Part shown: piece after piece, positions 43,132 through 55,360 of the stretch | Position numbering within the stretch: the stretch's first letter is position 1 | Layout of the letters: each line of letters starts with the position of its first letter | NCBI GenBank assembly: GCA_025766275.1 | Contig: JAFKAC010000006.1 | Span: 1,426,001-1,490,000 of the forward strand | Length of the DNA: 64,000 nucleotides | Direction of reading: 5' to 3' | DNA from: Lactarius indigo | Taxonomy: Eukaryota; Basidiomycota; Agaricomycetes; Russulales; Russulaceae | Notes under the pieces: generated by a model | The model's database searches: none | Seen by the model: the letters and a program-made list of their open reading frames with translations, nothing else | Told to the model about the DNA's origin: nothing | Program-made: the position numbers and the translations under genes

Positions 43132-43770
43132 GTGGCTAGCATCAGTGTCACCTTTGAATCAGACAACGATTGGACCCCAGTCACAACCAGAACACAAGAC
43201 GACCTCCTACACCACGTTAAAAGCAGTCAACTAGGAAGAGGAGCTCGCTGGGCCACAACATCAGGCAGACCACCTTGTTACAAGTGCCTCATCAAAGGCG
43301 AACTCAGACCAGTGGAATTCATCAACAACAACTGGTACATCCTCCGATACTTTCAGAACACATACCATACCAGAGCCATAAACATCACACCACACAGATT
43401 CGCTGAAGGACTAGGCTGGTGGAACGAAGAAGACGAACAGAACCCAGAAACACCCACACAACAATCATCCTCAGTACCAAGAAACACTAGGGGAACATAC
43501 GGACTACAAAAAGACTCGTCATCAGAAGAACCCAGCTCAGACGAAGAGGAATCACACTCAGAACTATCCCACTCCCCAGAACACCGCCTAGACATCACAG
43601 TACCCACACAAGCTTCGTCACAAGCCAGCCCCACTATCCCTATCTGGATAGAACCATCCCCAGCGGAAGAAGGATTCCCAGCCCCACTACCACCAATCAG
43701 ATTACCCTCCCCAGTCGAACCACCCCAGATCCCCATCCACCACAGCCAACACTCATCATGTCAGCCATAA
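43132..43770 (+). CDS. Element C upstream ORF, Gag N-terminal-like
   Basis: 212 aa; WATTSGRPPCYKCLIKGELRPVEFINNNWYIL resembles in position and pattern the RPVEFNFDHLCW region of element A Gag. The second half is acidic, Ser/Pro-rich. Its stop overlaps the gag ATG within ATGTCAGCCATAA at 43758-43770, in a different frame. It may be translated separately with reinitiation, or joined to gag by frameshifting. Confidence 0.5.
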   Translation: MASISVTFESDNDWTPVTTRTQDDLLHHVKSSQLGRGARWATTSGRPPCYKCLIKGELRPVEFINNNWYILRYFQNTYHTRAINITPHRFAEGLGWWNEEDEQNPETPTQQSSSVPRNTRGTYGLQKDSSSEEPSSDEEESHSELSHSPEHRLDITVPTQASSQASPTIPIWIEPSPAEEGFPAPLPPIRLPSPVEPPQIPIHHSQHSSCQP

Positions 43771-44822
43771 ACTCCACAGGCACTGGCACAGGTACCGGCT
43801 CAAGCACCAGAACAGGAGGAACACCAACAACGAGCTCAGGAGGACTCAAAGGAGCACCCCCTACTCCGTTCACTGAAGATAGAACAGAGAGTGGTCAGTT
43901 CAAAAGAGAACTACTACGATACATCAAGTTAAATAGCGAGAATGAACTCATCAAAGAACCTTATGCACAGGTACTATTCGCCCTTACAATGTTCAAAGGA
44001 CCCGGTGTACAGCTGTGGGTCAACCAAACCGAAGATGACATGGAAGCGGCACTAGCAGACCCCACCAAAGCCCTCACCAAAAACAGCAAAGATCTTTGGG
44101 ATGGTTTTCTTGACACCTTTGACAGAGACTGGACCGACACTCTAAACAAAGAAAGAGCCTATCAGAAGCTCATCAGTTTGACGATGCAGGGTGGAGCATT
44201 GGACAGTTACATCCTCGACTTCAAACACCTTGCAGGAATAGCAGGATGGGCAAGAGATGCCCCTGGAATGGTGGAATTCTTCAAAAGAGGACTACCCACA
44301 GGACTGTATCGTGCTTGCCTTATGCGAACCACCATCCCAAACACCATGGACGAGTGGCAAACCGCTGCCAGAGCAGAACACCAACACTGGAAGCTACTAA
44401 AAGCCAGACCAGGGAATAGAAACCCAGGGCCAACCCAGAATGTCCACCAAGGACGACCAAAGCGAGACCCAAATGCAATGGATGTAGATGCCACCACCTC
44501 CACCCCCTTTAAGAAGCTTACTGAAGAAGAAAAGAAAGCCCTCATGAAAGAAGGACGCTGCTTCAAGTGCAGACAGCAAGGACACATGGCTAGGAACTGT
44601 CAACGACAAAACACCACCAACCAAACCAAAGCCAGAGCCACAGACACCCAAGAAGCGGACACTGCACCCCCATACACCCCAGAAGCAAGCACCTCATTGG
44701 TGGTTGCTACCACAACCGAAGATAAAGTCTGACAAGCCCATGCACTCGTCCAAGGCATGACTGAGGATGAAAAGAGACGCTACTATGCCTTAGATCAGGA
44801 TTTTTGCGATGCCGACCTGTGA
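43758..44822 (+). pseudogene. gag: Element C Gag with CCHC knuckle, one internal TGA
   Basis: Thr/Gly/Ser-rich start, capsid-like helices (LLRYIKLNSENELIKEPYAQVLFAL, LDSYILDFKHLAGIAGWA), knuckle CFKCRQQGHMARNC. TGA at 44730-44732 is followed in the same frame by a coding-like extension (QAHALVQGMTEDEKRRYYAL) to TGA 44820-44822. The extension overlaps the -1 pol frame, as gag does in A and B, so the first TGA is probably a CGA-to-TGA change. Confidence 0.7.
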
Positions 44823-47800
44823 GAGCTGACAGGGAGGCCAATTCAATGTATAGTGTTCGCGATAGTGCTATGACAATCAAAGTCCTCGTTCGCCTTTACT
44901 ACAAAGAAGCTCGCATAAATGTACTGCTGGATAGCGGTGCAACAGACAACCTAATCAACCGAAACCTAATCCAAAAACTTGGGCTAGGAACCACTCCTTT
45001 GAAACCACCCAGATTGGTCCAAAATGTAGATGGATCGCTAAACAAAGATGGCACCATGACGGAAACATGCCAGTTATGGATAAAAAGAGGAGAAGAAGAA
45101 ACTCCTTTTCAGTTTTTCATAACCAGCCTAGGAGAAGATAGAATGATCTTCGGATACCCCTGGTTTGAACACGAAAACCCAGACATAGATGTTACGCCCT
45201 AGCAGGGGCGTGGGTTCTGAAGGTTTCTAATCACTCAAGTATCAAGTGAAGACTTCTGTTGTCTTATTGCTATGAAATACAAGTGGCAAAAGTGTGGCAC
45301 AGAGTGCAGCACTACTCTGTTGTGTAGGACTCCTCGTCCGAAGTGTCTGACACTTCTCTACACTTGATCTTGCTAGTGCACAGAGTATAACAGGTGTGAT
45401 GCGTTGATATAGTTCAACTGCAAAGACTTCGAAGTGTCCTGGTTAGGGACTGAGGTAGGGGATGCACAAGAGAAGGAGAATGAGGCGAGGTCACACCAAA
45501 GTACGGAGGCAAGGTTGCTAGATTGCAAACGAAGCCAAGTCTGGCTTCCTATGGTCTATGGTACAGGTTTATATAGGACAGGGTTCCAAACAACATGAAC
45601 ACAAGCCCACACAATATCAAAGAGACTAAACGGAGTAAACAGAGGTTCGGATCAAAGAAACAGCGCCACTAGTAACAGTAGCTCCTTTGGCAACAAGGTA
45701 TAGTACAGAAGGGGAAGGCATGGTGGAGACATACTGTGACTTAGGTCCGAAGCATCGGATCATAACAATAGACTGGAAGAAACAAGAGCTGAAAGGAGAA
45801 GCAGTCACCATCCTGACAGGAGGGTACCGCTTCCGAAGAAAGCGACACCAAGAAGCAAAAGCGGCAGCAACCAAAACAACCTTTGACCCAGTAAAAGAAA
45901 CCGCAATCCCAGAAGAATACCAGCGCCACAACAAGGTATTCTCAGATGAAGAAGCACAGCGCTTTCCCCCAGAAAGAGAAGAAGACCATCCCATCACATT
46001 GCGACCAGATGCACCCAACAAGATCAATTGCAAAATCTACCCCTTGACTCCAGAAGAAGACAAGGAATTAAAAGCATATCTTGACGAAAACATAGCAAAA
46101 GGATACATCTATGAAGGGAGCTCCCCCTACGCTTCCTCTTTCTTCTTCAGAAAGAAAACAGATGGAGGATTGCGCCCTATCCTGGACTACAGACCCCTAA
46201 ATACTTGGACAATAAAAGACACTTACCCACTACCCCTCATCTCTGACATCTTGACCAACTTAAATGGGAAAACACTGTTCTCGAAGTTTGATATCAGATG
46301 GGGGTACCATAACATCTGCATAAAAGAGGAAGACCAGTGGAAGGCAGCCTTCAAAACACCAAGGGGACTGTTCATCCCTCGAGTCATGACCTTCGGCCTC
46401 ACAAATGCACCAGCCACCTTTGCAAGAACCATGAGCAGAATACTCCGACCACTCATGGATAAATACCCCAGAGAACTATTTGTGTACATGGACGATGTCC
46501 TGATAGCCACAGAAGAAGATACAGAGTGCCACAGACAAATTGTACACGAGTTCTTAGAAATCTGTGAAAAGGAATCCTATTTCCTCAAAGCGTCGAAATG
46601 CGTGTTCGAACAAAGAAAGATCCACTACCTAGGCATTGTCATTGATGGGTCTCAGATCAAGATCGACCCAAAGAAGGTAGAAGGACTAAAGGACTGGCCA
46701 AGAGACATCAAGTCAGTCAAACAAGCAAGAAGCGTGTTGGGAACACTAAGTTATCAGCGACCCTTCATCCCCAACTTCGCTCACTTAGCAAGACCCATCA
46801 CGGACACAATAAAGACATCAGAAGGACCCTTCAGATGGACAAAAGAAGCAGCAGAAGCCTTAGAAACTCTCATCACACTTGTGTGCAAAGACCCCATCTT
46901 ATGTCAACCAGATATGGGCAAACCTTTCAAACTAGAGGTAGATGCCTCCGCTTTCGCCACAGGGGCAATCTTAACACAAAGAGACAACCGAAACAAACCA
47001 CAAGCTGTGGGATACTTCTCCAAATTGTTTTCAGAAGCGGAGCGCAACTATGACATCCATGACAGGGAACTCCTGGCAGTAATCAGAGGACTAGAACACT
47101 GGAGACACCTTCTTTTAGGGTCACCCCATGAAATCACAGTGTTTACAGACCACAAAAACCTAGAATATTACCGGCACCCTCGACAAATCAATAGGAGAGT
47201 GGCGCGTTACATCCCCAGACTTGCAGACTATCACATCAAACTTCACCACAAACCTGGACCCCAAAACCATGCAGATGCTCTGTCAAGATGCCCTGACCAT
47301 GACACCGGAGCAGGAGATAACACCAATGTAGTGGTCCTGACCCCAACTATCTTTGCAAACTCTGCTCTCTCCATAAGGATAGATGACCGGGTCATGGCAC
47401 ACCAACTAGACCACCAAGACACTCTGAACGAGTGGGCCGCCCCCTTCCACCTAGTAAAACAAGGCAAACACTGGTGGAAAGGTGACAAACTGGTGGTTGT
47501 GGACAACACACCGCTAAAGAGGGGGGTAATTTCCCTGTTTCACGATACAAAAACAGCTGGACACCCCGGAATAACAAAGACCTTGTGGTTAGTGTCACAA
47601 GACTTTTGGTGGCCAAACATGAAAGACGACATATCCGCATATGTAAAGGGTTGTGCCACATGCCAATCAAACAAGAACTTCCCTGGAAACCCGAAACCAC
47701 CGATATTCCCCATCAAGACTAACCCAGAAGCGCTCCCTTTTGAAACCATCGCTCTAGACTTCATCACAAAACTACCCCAATCAGAAGACAATGACACAAT

Positions 47801-49598
47801 TCTCACCATCATGGACCATGACTATTCCAAAGCAGCCTTCTTTATCCCATGCAGCGAAACAATAGATGCAGAGGGAGTGGCAAAACTCTATGCCAAAACT
47901 GTCCTGCCACACTACGGACTACCAAGAAGGGTCATCTCTGACAGAGACCCCAGATTCACAGCGAAGTTCATCAAGGAACTATGCAGAGTGCTCGACATAG
48001 AACAAAACATCAGCACAGCATACCACCCACAAACAGATGGACAATCAGAGCGAACAAACCAGTGGTTAGAACAGTACCTCCGAATGTTCATAAACCACCA
48101 ACAAGACAATTGGACGGAACTACTACCACTGGCACAGTACACCCACAACTCCTGGCCAAGCACAACCACTAAAAAGGCACCCTACGAATTAATCCTTGGG
48201 TACGTCCCAAGAGTACACCAACCAGAAAGAACGACCACAGTACCAGGAACACAAGAAAGATTAGAGCGAATCCAGGAAGCCAGAAGGACTGCCCAAGCAG
48301 CAATTACCCATGCACAGTCACTCTACAAAGGATCCTCTCGCTTTGAACAACACACAGAAGGAGATAGTGTGTGGCTGGATGCCAGGAACTTGAAAACAAT
48401 GCACCCTAGTTTCAAGTTAGCCCCAAAAAGATATGGACCCTTCAGGGTCACAAAGAAGATCTCCGCCACCACATATGCCCTGAAACTTCCCCATCAGTGG
48501 TGGATCCACCCAGTATTCCATGTGTCACTCCTGATGCCATACAAAGAAACCTCCATACATGGAAAGAACTTTACGGAACCACCCCCAGATCTAGTAGATG
48601 GAGAACAAGAGTGGGAAGTCGAGAAAATACTAGAAATAAGACGCCACAGGAACCAGTTACAGCTCCTAATCAAGTGGAAAGGATACTCCGATGCACACAA
48701 TAGCTGGGAACCAGAAAAGAACCTCAATGCCCCAGAACTTATTCAGGAACACTTTGAAAGCAACCCCAGAAGCGAAGGAGCAAAGCAATGGTTAAAACGA
48801 AAGGAAGTAACAATACGAACAGCAACCACCTTCCCCACTAGCTTCCTCACCATGCCCTCTCGCTCCTCCTCTGTAGAACGCCTCGTTGCTCGTGCCATGG
48901 AAAGAGGTTCCTTTGACGAAACACCCTCTGTCACACCCTCCTCTGGCTATTCTCCCTTCCCAGCACGACCCCTTTCCTTGCCTTCACTCATCCAGGAACC
49001 ACAGCCCATCGATCCCACCATGCCTAGCGTCATAGAAACAGAAGGAGGAGGAATAGCCCTTCGCGTTCCCCCTCCTGGACACACAGCTCCCCCTACTCCT
49101 GAGATACACCGACCTACCACCTCCCCCCCTGATCCTAGAGTAACCATGACTCGCCTCAGCGAAATAGCTAATGACCCAATCATGGACGCACTCCCCATTG
49201 ACTATGAAAGGATGCACATCACTGCTGAAGAAGACGACGACCCTGGCTACCCCTTCTTCTTGAATGACCCCTGGAGCAGCCGCTATGTCCACTTCCTCAT
49301 CCCTGATGATGCTGACCCAACCTCGTACATCCGAAAGGATGCTAAATGGATCAAGATCAGTGAGAACAAAGAAGATGTCATCGGCACCATGGGCAAGAAC
49401 CTCCCCCACTATGGCCTCTCCCTCTTCCTCCTTCCCAGAGACGATGACCCCCACAATCCAGCTCCCCCTATCACCCCAGCTCAGATGCAGAACTTGGACA
49501 AAGCTTCCCCCACAGCCAGACAAGTTGATGAAGTCCTAGAAGACCTGAAAGATGACCGCCTCACAGCAGAAATCTCCAGGACCCGCCGACTCTTGTGA
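44804..49598 (+). pseudogene. pol: Element C Pol: protease, RT, RNase H, integrase, chromodomain, split by solo LTR
   Basis: Left part 44804-45189 has protease LLDSGATDNLI. After removing 45190-45767 and one ATAGA the frame continues as IDWKKQEL and runs to TGA 49596-49598. RT FSKFDIRWGYHNI and VYMDDVLIA. RNase H EVDASAFATGAIL. Integrase HPGITK, DFWWP, CATCQ and ALDFITKLP, VISDRDPRF, GQSERTNQWLEQY. Chromodomain WEVEKILEIRRHR..LIKWKGYSDAHNSWEPEKNL. After it comes a Pro/Ser-rich linker, then the block RYVHFLIPDDADPTSYI..NLPHYGLSLFLLPRDDDP, which resembles ORF3 of A and B. Catalytic residues are intact; only the LTR insertion breaks it. Confidence 0.88.
45190..45767 (-). mobile_element. Solo C-type LTR inside element C pol, 578 bp
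   Basis: TGTTACGCCC..CATAACA, reverse of the host element's LTRs. TSD ATAGA at 45185-45189 and 45768-45772. Its sequence supplies a false open-frame start for the downstream pol. Confidence 0.93.
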
Positions 49599-50270
49599 AA
49601 CCAGAAGGCCCTCCAAAAGGAGATTGAAGGCCTGTACAAGACGATGGAGCCCCTCAAAAGGCACCTCCTCAACATGGACATGCAACTAACCAGCACCCGA
49701 AGGAGGCTGCAAGAGCACAAGGCCTATGTCCAGATTGCAGACCGATGGCTCACACTACACCCCCCTCCTCCGGAAGAAGAAACTCACCCCTTTGAAGTCC
49801 ACCACATTCCTGCCCCTGCCCCACCTCGTTACCACTCCATGCCAGAACTCCACGACGAACCAGGAGGACCTAGTCCCTCTGCAGAAAGGAAGAAAAGACG
49901 CAAGCGCAGATCCAACAAGAAGGGGACTGGCACCATCCGACTTTGCTACAGGTGTCAGTCTGAAGACCACCTCTCCTTCGCTTGCCCTCAAAAACAGAAG
50001 TTCTGCTGGAGGTGTTCTAGCACTGACCACTTCCCCTACCAGTATCTTTGGCCAGCACCAGAAGAACGCACTCAGTGGTGTGGCAAGTGTTTTACCAGCA
50101 ACAGCCATGAAGAAATCAAGTGCCCCAAGTACGAAAATTGTTGCAAGTGTGGGGCCAATGGCCCCTTCAACTTCCTTCGCCAACATCGCTGCCCCATCCC
50201 TCGTGGAAGCACCCCCTCCAACAATGTAGACAACGATGTCTATGACGTGATGGATTTCGAAGCACTCTAG
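49599..50270 (+). CDS. Element C zinc-knuckle ORF, in frame with pol after UGA
   Basis: The frame of pol continues past TGA 49596-49598 without another stop to 50270; the first ATG is at 49644. A helical start (KEIEGLYKTMEPLKRHLLNMDMQL) leads to a basic KKRRKRRSNKK and four Cys/His clusters like the nucleic-acid-binding knuckles of Gag. Could be a readthrough extension of pol or a separate protein. Confidence 0.6.
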   Translation, partial: NQKALQKEIEGLYKTMEPLKRHLLNMDMQLTSTRRRLQEHKAYVQIADRWLTLHPPPPEEETHPFEVHHIPAPAPPRYHSMPELHDEPGGPSPSAERKKRRKRRSNKKGTGTIRLCYRCQSEDHLSFACPQKQKFCWRCSSTDHFPYQYLWPAPEERTQWCGKCFTSNSHEEIKCPKYENCCKCGANGPFNFLRQHRCPIPRGSTPSNNVDNDVYDVMDFEAL

Positions 50271-50296
50271 GGAGAGTTGACTTAGAGAGGGGCTCA

Positions 50297-50875
50297 TGTT
50301 ATGATCCGACGCTTCGGACCTCAGTCACAGTATGTCTCCACCCTGCCTTTCTCCTTCTGTACTATACCTTGTTACCAAAGGAGCTACTGTTACTAGTGGC
50401 GCTGTTTCCCTTGATCCGAACTTCTGTTTGCTCCGTTTAGTCTCTTTGATATTGTGTGGACTTGTGTTCATGTTGTTTGGAACCCTGTCCTATATAAACC
50501 TGTACTATAGACCGTAGGAAGCCAGACTTGGCTTCGTTTGCAATCTAGCAACCTTGCCTCCATATTTTGGTGTGACCTCACCTTATCCCTCTCTTCTTGT
50601 GCATCCCCTACCTCAGTCCCTAACCAGGACCCTTCGAAGTCTTTGCAGTTGAACTATATCAACGTGTTACACCTGTTATACTCTGTGCACTAGCAAGATC
50701 AAGTGTAGAGAAGTGTTAGACACTTTGGACGAGGAGTCCTATATTACAGAGTAGTGCTGCACCTTGTGCAACACTTTATCACTCGTATTTCATAGCAATA
50801 AGACAACAGAGGTCTTCGCTTGATACTTGTATGACTTGAAACTCCTAGAACTCACGCCCCTGCTAGGGCATAACA
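50297..50875 (+). repeat. 3' LTR of element C
   Basis: 579 bp, starts right after AGAGAGGGGCTCA and ends GGGCATAACA. Confidence 0.92.
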
Positions 50876-51404
50876 CTCAGTCACAGTATGTCTCCACCTT
50901 GCCTTTCCCCTTCTGTACTATACCTTGTTACCAAAGGAGCTACTGTTACTAGTGGCACTGTTTCTTTGATCCGAACTTCTGCTTGCTCCGTTTAGTCTCT
51001 TTGATATTGTGTGGACTTGTGTTCATGTTGTTTGGAACCCTGCCCTATATAAACTTGTACTATAGACTGTAGGAAGCCAGACTTGGCTTCGTTTGCAATC
51101 TAGCAACCTTGCCCAGCCAATGATCTGGCATGACTTCCATAACTGATGGGCCAACCGATGGTGAGAATCTTTGATATGTCATGGGCCAGCCGATGTCGGC
51201 CGACAGCAAAGAATCTCCCAAGACTCATGAGTCAACCGACATCGGCTCGGACAGACAAAATGTATAAATATCTCCAAGTCCGAGAACATATCTCGGATGG
51301 ATAGTTAAGAACCACATCCGAGAATGTATCTCGGACGGATGGCTAAGAACCACATCTGAGAATGTATCTTGGCCAGATGGTGAAGATACCTCGGACATGT
51401 ACTG

Positions 51405-53460
51405 GACCAATATGTCCGAGATTACGTCCACATATTAGAGGGTATTAACATGTATGGGTGTCCAAGATATCTCAGACATGTTACGGACCAATAGGTCTGA
51501 GATTATATAGGTGTATTGGAGGGTATTAACATGTATGGGTGTCCGAGATATCTCGGACATGCTTCGGACCAATATGTCCGAGATTACATCCACATATTAG
51601 AGGGTATAAACATATATGGGTGTCCAAAAAATCTCGGACATGCTTTGGACCAATATGTCCAAGATTACATCCACATACTGGAGGGTATTAACATGTATGG
51701 GTGTCCAAGATATCTCGGACATGCTTCGGACCAATATGTCCGAGATTACATCCACATACTGGAGGGTATTAACATGTATGGGTGTCCAAGATATCTCGGA
51801 CATGCTTCGGACCAATATGTCCGAGATTACATCCACATACTGGAGGGTATTAACATGTATATGTGTCCAAGATATCTCGGACATGTTACGGACCAATAGG
51901 TCCGAGATTATATAGGTGTATTGGAGGGTATTAATATGTATGGGTGTCCAAGATATCTCGGACATGCTTTGGACCAATATGTCCGAGATTACGTCCACAT
52001 ATTAGAGGGTATAAACATGTATGGGTGTCCAAGATATCTCGGACATGCTTCAGACCAATATGTCCGAGATTATGTGCACATACTAGAGGGTATTAACATG
52101 TATGGGTGTCTGAGATATCTCAGACATGCTTCAGACCAATATGTCCGAGATTACATCCACATATTAGAGGGTATAAACATGTATGGGTGTCCAAAAAATC
52201 TCGGACATGCTTCGGACCAATATGTCCGAGATTACATCCACATACTGGAGGGTATTAACATGTATATGTGTCCAAGATATCTCGGACATGTTACGGACCA
52301 ATAGGTCCGAGATTATATAGGTGTACTAGAGGGTATAAACATGTATGGGTGTCCAAAAATCTCAGACATGCTTCGGACCAATATGTCCGAGATTATGTGC
52401 ACATACTGGAGGATATTAACATGTATGGGTGTCCGAGATATCTCGGACATTCTCAGACATGCTTCGGACCAATATGTCCGAGATTACATCCACATATTAG
52501 AGGGTATAAACATATATGGGTGTCCAAAAAATCTCGGACATGCTTCGGACCAATATGTCCGAGATTACATCCACATACTGGAGGGTATTAACATGTATAT
52601 GTGTCCAAGATATCTCGGACATGTTACGGACCAATATGTCTGAGATTACATCCACATACTGGAGGGTATTAACATGTATATGTGTCCAAGATATCTCGGA
52701 CATGTTACGGACCAATAGGTCCGAGATTATATAGGTGTACTAGAGGGTATAAACATGTATGGGTGTCCAAAAATCTCAGACATGCTTCGGACCAATATGT
52801 CCGAGATTATGTGCACATACTGGAGGATATTAACATGTATGGGTGTCCGAGATATCTCGGACATTCTCAGACATGCTTCGGACCAATATGTCCGAGATTA
52901 CATCCACATATTAGAGGGTATAAACATATATGGGTGTCCAAAAAATCTCGGACATGCTTTGGACCAATATGTCCGAGATTACATCCACATACTGGAGGGT
53001 ATTAACATGTATGGGTGTCCAAGATATCTTGGACATTCTTCAGACCAATATGTCCGAGATTACGTCCACATATTGGAGGGTATCGACATGTATGGGTGTC
53101 TGAGATATCTCGGACATGCTTCAGACCAATATGTCCGAGATTAGTATGTCCACATACTGAGGGTATTAACATGTATGGGTGTCTGAGATATTTCAGACAT
53201 GTTATGGACCAATATGTCCAAGATTATGTCCACATACTGGAGGGTATTAACATGTATATGTGTCCAAGATATCTTGGACATGCTTTGGACCAATATGTCC
53301 AAGATTATATAGTAGGTGTACTGGAGGGTATAAATATGTATGGGTGTTCAAGATATCTCAGACATGTTCTGGACCAATATGTCCAAGATTATGTGCACAT
53401 ACTAAAGGGTATTAACATGTATGGATGTCCAAGATATTTTGGACATGTTCTGGAGCAATA
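51405..53460 (+). repeat. FB2 left array of 81-bp units (about 25)
   Basis: Units differ mainly at CpG sites (TCCGAG versus TCTGAG or TCCAAG). A variant class has ACCAATAGG with TATATAGGTGTA and recurs every several units, hinting at higher-order order. Confidence 0.92.
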
Positions 53461-53849
53461 CATTATGTGGGTGTGCTGGAGTTTATCAGGCAGGAAACAC
53501 TTCAAGGCTTTGTGGAAGTCATCAAGTGTAGAAATGGTTGAGTGGAGCTTACACGGTGACACTGGATGTGTCAAGTCATAATAAAGAGAACTTACTAAAT
53601 ACTCTGAAATGAATGGAAATGACACATACTGTCCTTTGTGCCTGATCAATTAGACTAATAACTAATAATAAAGGAAGTGTACATGTTCCAATCAAGTAAC
53701 ATGGGGTAATCATTAAAATGGGAGAGAACATAATAAGTACACATACATGAGCCTTGGCTGTGGAAACAATTCATGCAGAATATATCTATGGGGTCCTAGT
53801 CTCTGAATGCATACACATGGCTAGACACTCTAGGCTAATCATCCAGAGA

Positions 53850-55360
53850 TATCTTGGACACCTGTACATGTTTATATCCTCTGGTATACCCACATAATCT
53901 CAGACATATTGCTCTGGAACTTGTCTGAGATATCTCAGACACCCATACATGTTTATACCCTCCAGTATATGGACATAATCTCGGACATATTGGTCCGAAG
54001 CATGTCCAAGATTTTTTGGACATCCATACATGTTTATACCCTCCAGTACACCTATATAATCTCGGACCTATTGGTCCATAACATGTCCGAGATATCTTGG
54101 ACACCCATACATGTTAATACCCTCTAATATGTGGACGTAATCTTGGACATATTGGTCCGAAGCATGTCCGAGATATCTCAGACACCCATAAATGTTTATA
54201 CCCTCCAGTATATGGACATAATCTCAGACATATTGGTCCGAAGCATGTCCGAGATTTTTTGGACACCCATACATGTTTATACCCTCCAGTACACCTATAT
54301 AATCTCGGACCTATTGGTCCGTAACATGTCCGAGATATCTTGGACACCCATACATGTTAATACCCTCTAATATGTGGACATAATCTCGGACATATTGGTC
54401 CAAAGCATGTCTGAGATATCTCGGACACCCATACATGTTAATACCCTCCAGTATGTGGATGTAATCTCGGACATATTGGTCCAAAGCATGTCCGAGATTT
54501 TTTGGACACCCATATATGTTTATACCCTCTAATATGTGGATGTAATCTTGGACATATTGGTCCAAAGCATGTCCGAGATATCTCGGACACCCATACATGT
54601 TAATAACCTCCAGTACACCTATATAGTCTTGGACCTATTGGTCCGAAGCATGTCCGAGATTTTTTGGACACCCATACATGTTAATACCCTCTAATATGTG
54701 GACATAATCTCGGACATATTGGTCCGAAGCATGTCCGAGATATCTCGGACACCCATACATGTTAATACCCTCTAATATGTGGACGTAATCTTGGACATAT
54801 TGGTCCGAAGCATGTCCGAGATATCTCGGACACCCATACATGTTAATACCCTCCAGTATGTGCACATAATCTCAGACATATTGGTCCGAAGCATGTTCGA
54901 GATATCTCAGACACCCATAAATGTTTATACCCTCCAGTATATGGACATAATCTCGGACATATTGGTCCGAAGCATGTCCGAGATTTTTTGGACACCCATA
55001 CATGTTTATACCCTCCAGTACACCTATATAATCTCAGACCTATTGGTCTGTAACATGTCCGAGATATCTTGGACACCCATACACGTTAATACCCTCTAAT
55101 ATGTGGACGTAATCTTGGACATATTGGTCCGAAGCATGTCCAAGATATCTTGGACACCCATACATGTTTATACCCTCCAGTATGTGCACATAATCTCGGA
55201 CATCTTGGTCCGGAACATGTCCGAGATATCTCGGACACCCATACATGTTAATACCCTCCAGTATGTGGACATAATCTCGGACATATTGGTCCGAAGCATG
55301 TCCGAGATATCTCGGACACCCATACATGTTTATACCCTCTGGCACACCCATATAATCTTG
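53850..55360 (-). repeat. FB2 right array of 81-bp units, inverted (about 18)
   Basis: Same unit on the minus strand, 54-55 kb, including the variant class with TACACCTATATAATC. Confidence 0.92.

Larger units (their letters stand above)
42345..50875 (+). mobile_element. Gypsy element C: full-length Ty3/Gypsy chromovirus, 8531 bp including a solo LTR
   Basis: LTRs 42345-42923 and 50297-50875, 579 bp each, with about seven differences, nearly all CpG-type. Self-primer site 42925-42935, leader, upstream ORF 43132-43770, gag 43758-44822, protease/pol -1 frame to 49598, in-frame UGA, zinc-knuckle ORF to 50270, polypurine AGAGAGGGGCTCA. A solo C-type LTR in reverse (45190-45767) splits protease from RT. 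The left LTR is shared with the truncated copy at 41304-42344, so no TSD is recognisable. Confidence 0.9.

Noticed and set aside
45687..45767. ATG at 45687 as the start of element C pol
   Set aside because: It lies inside the inserted solo LTR; the true pol frame enters from 45189 once the LTR and one ATAGA are removed.
51405..55360. Long open frames of 100-220 codons with a 27-residue period on both strands
   Set aside because: They arise because the 81-bp unit is a multiple of three and lacks stops. The frames exist on both strands, break with each core or variant unit, and have no start or domain logic.
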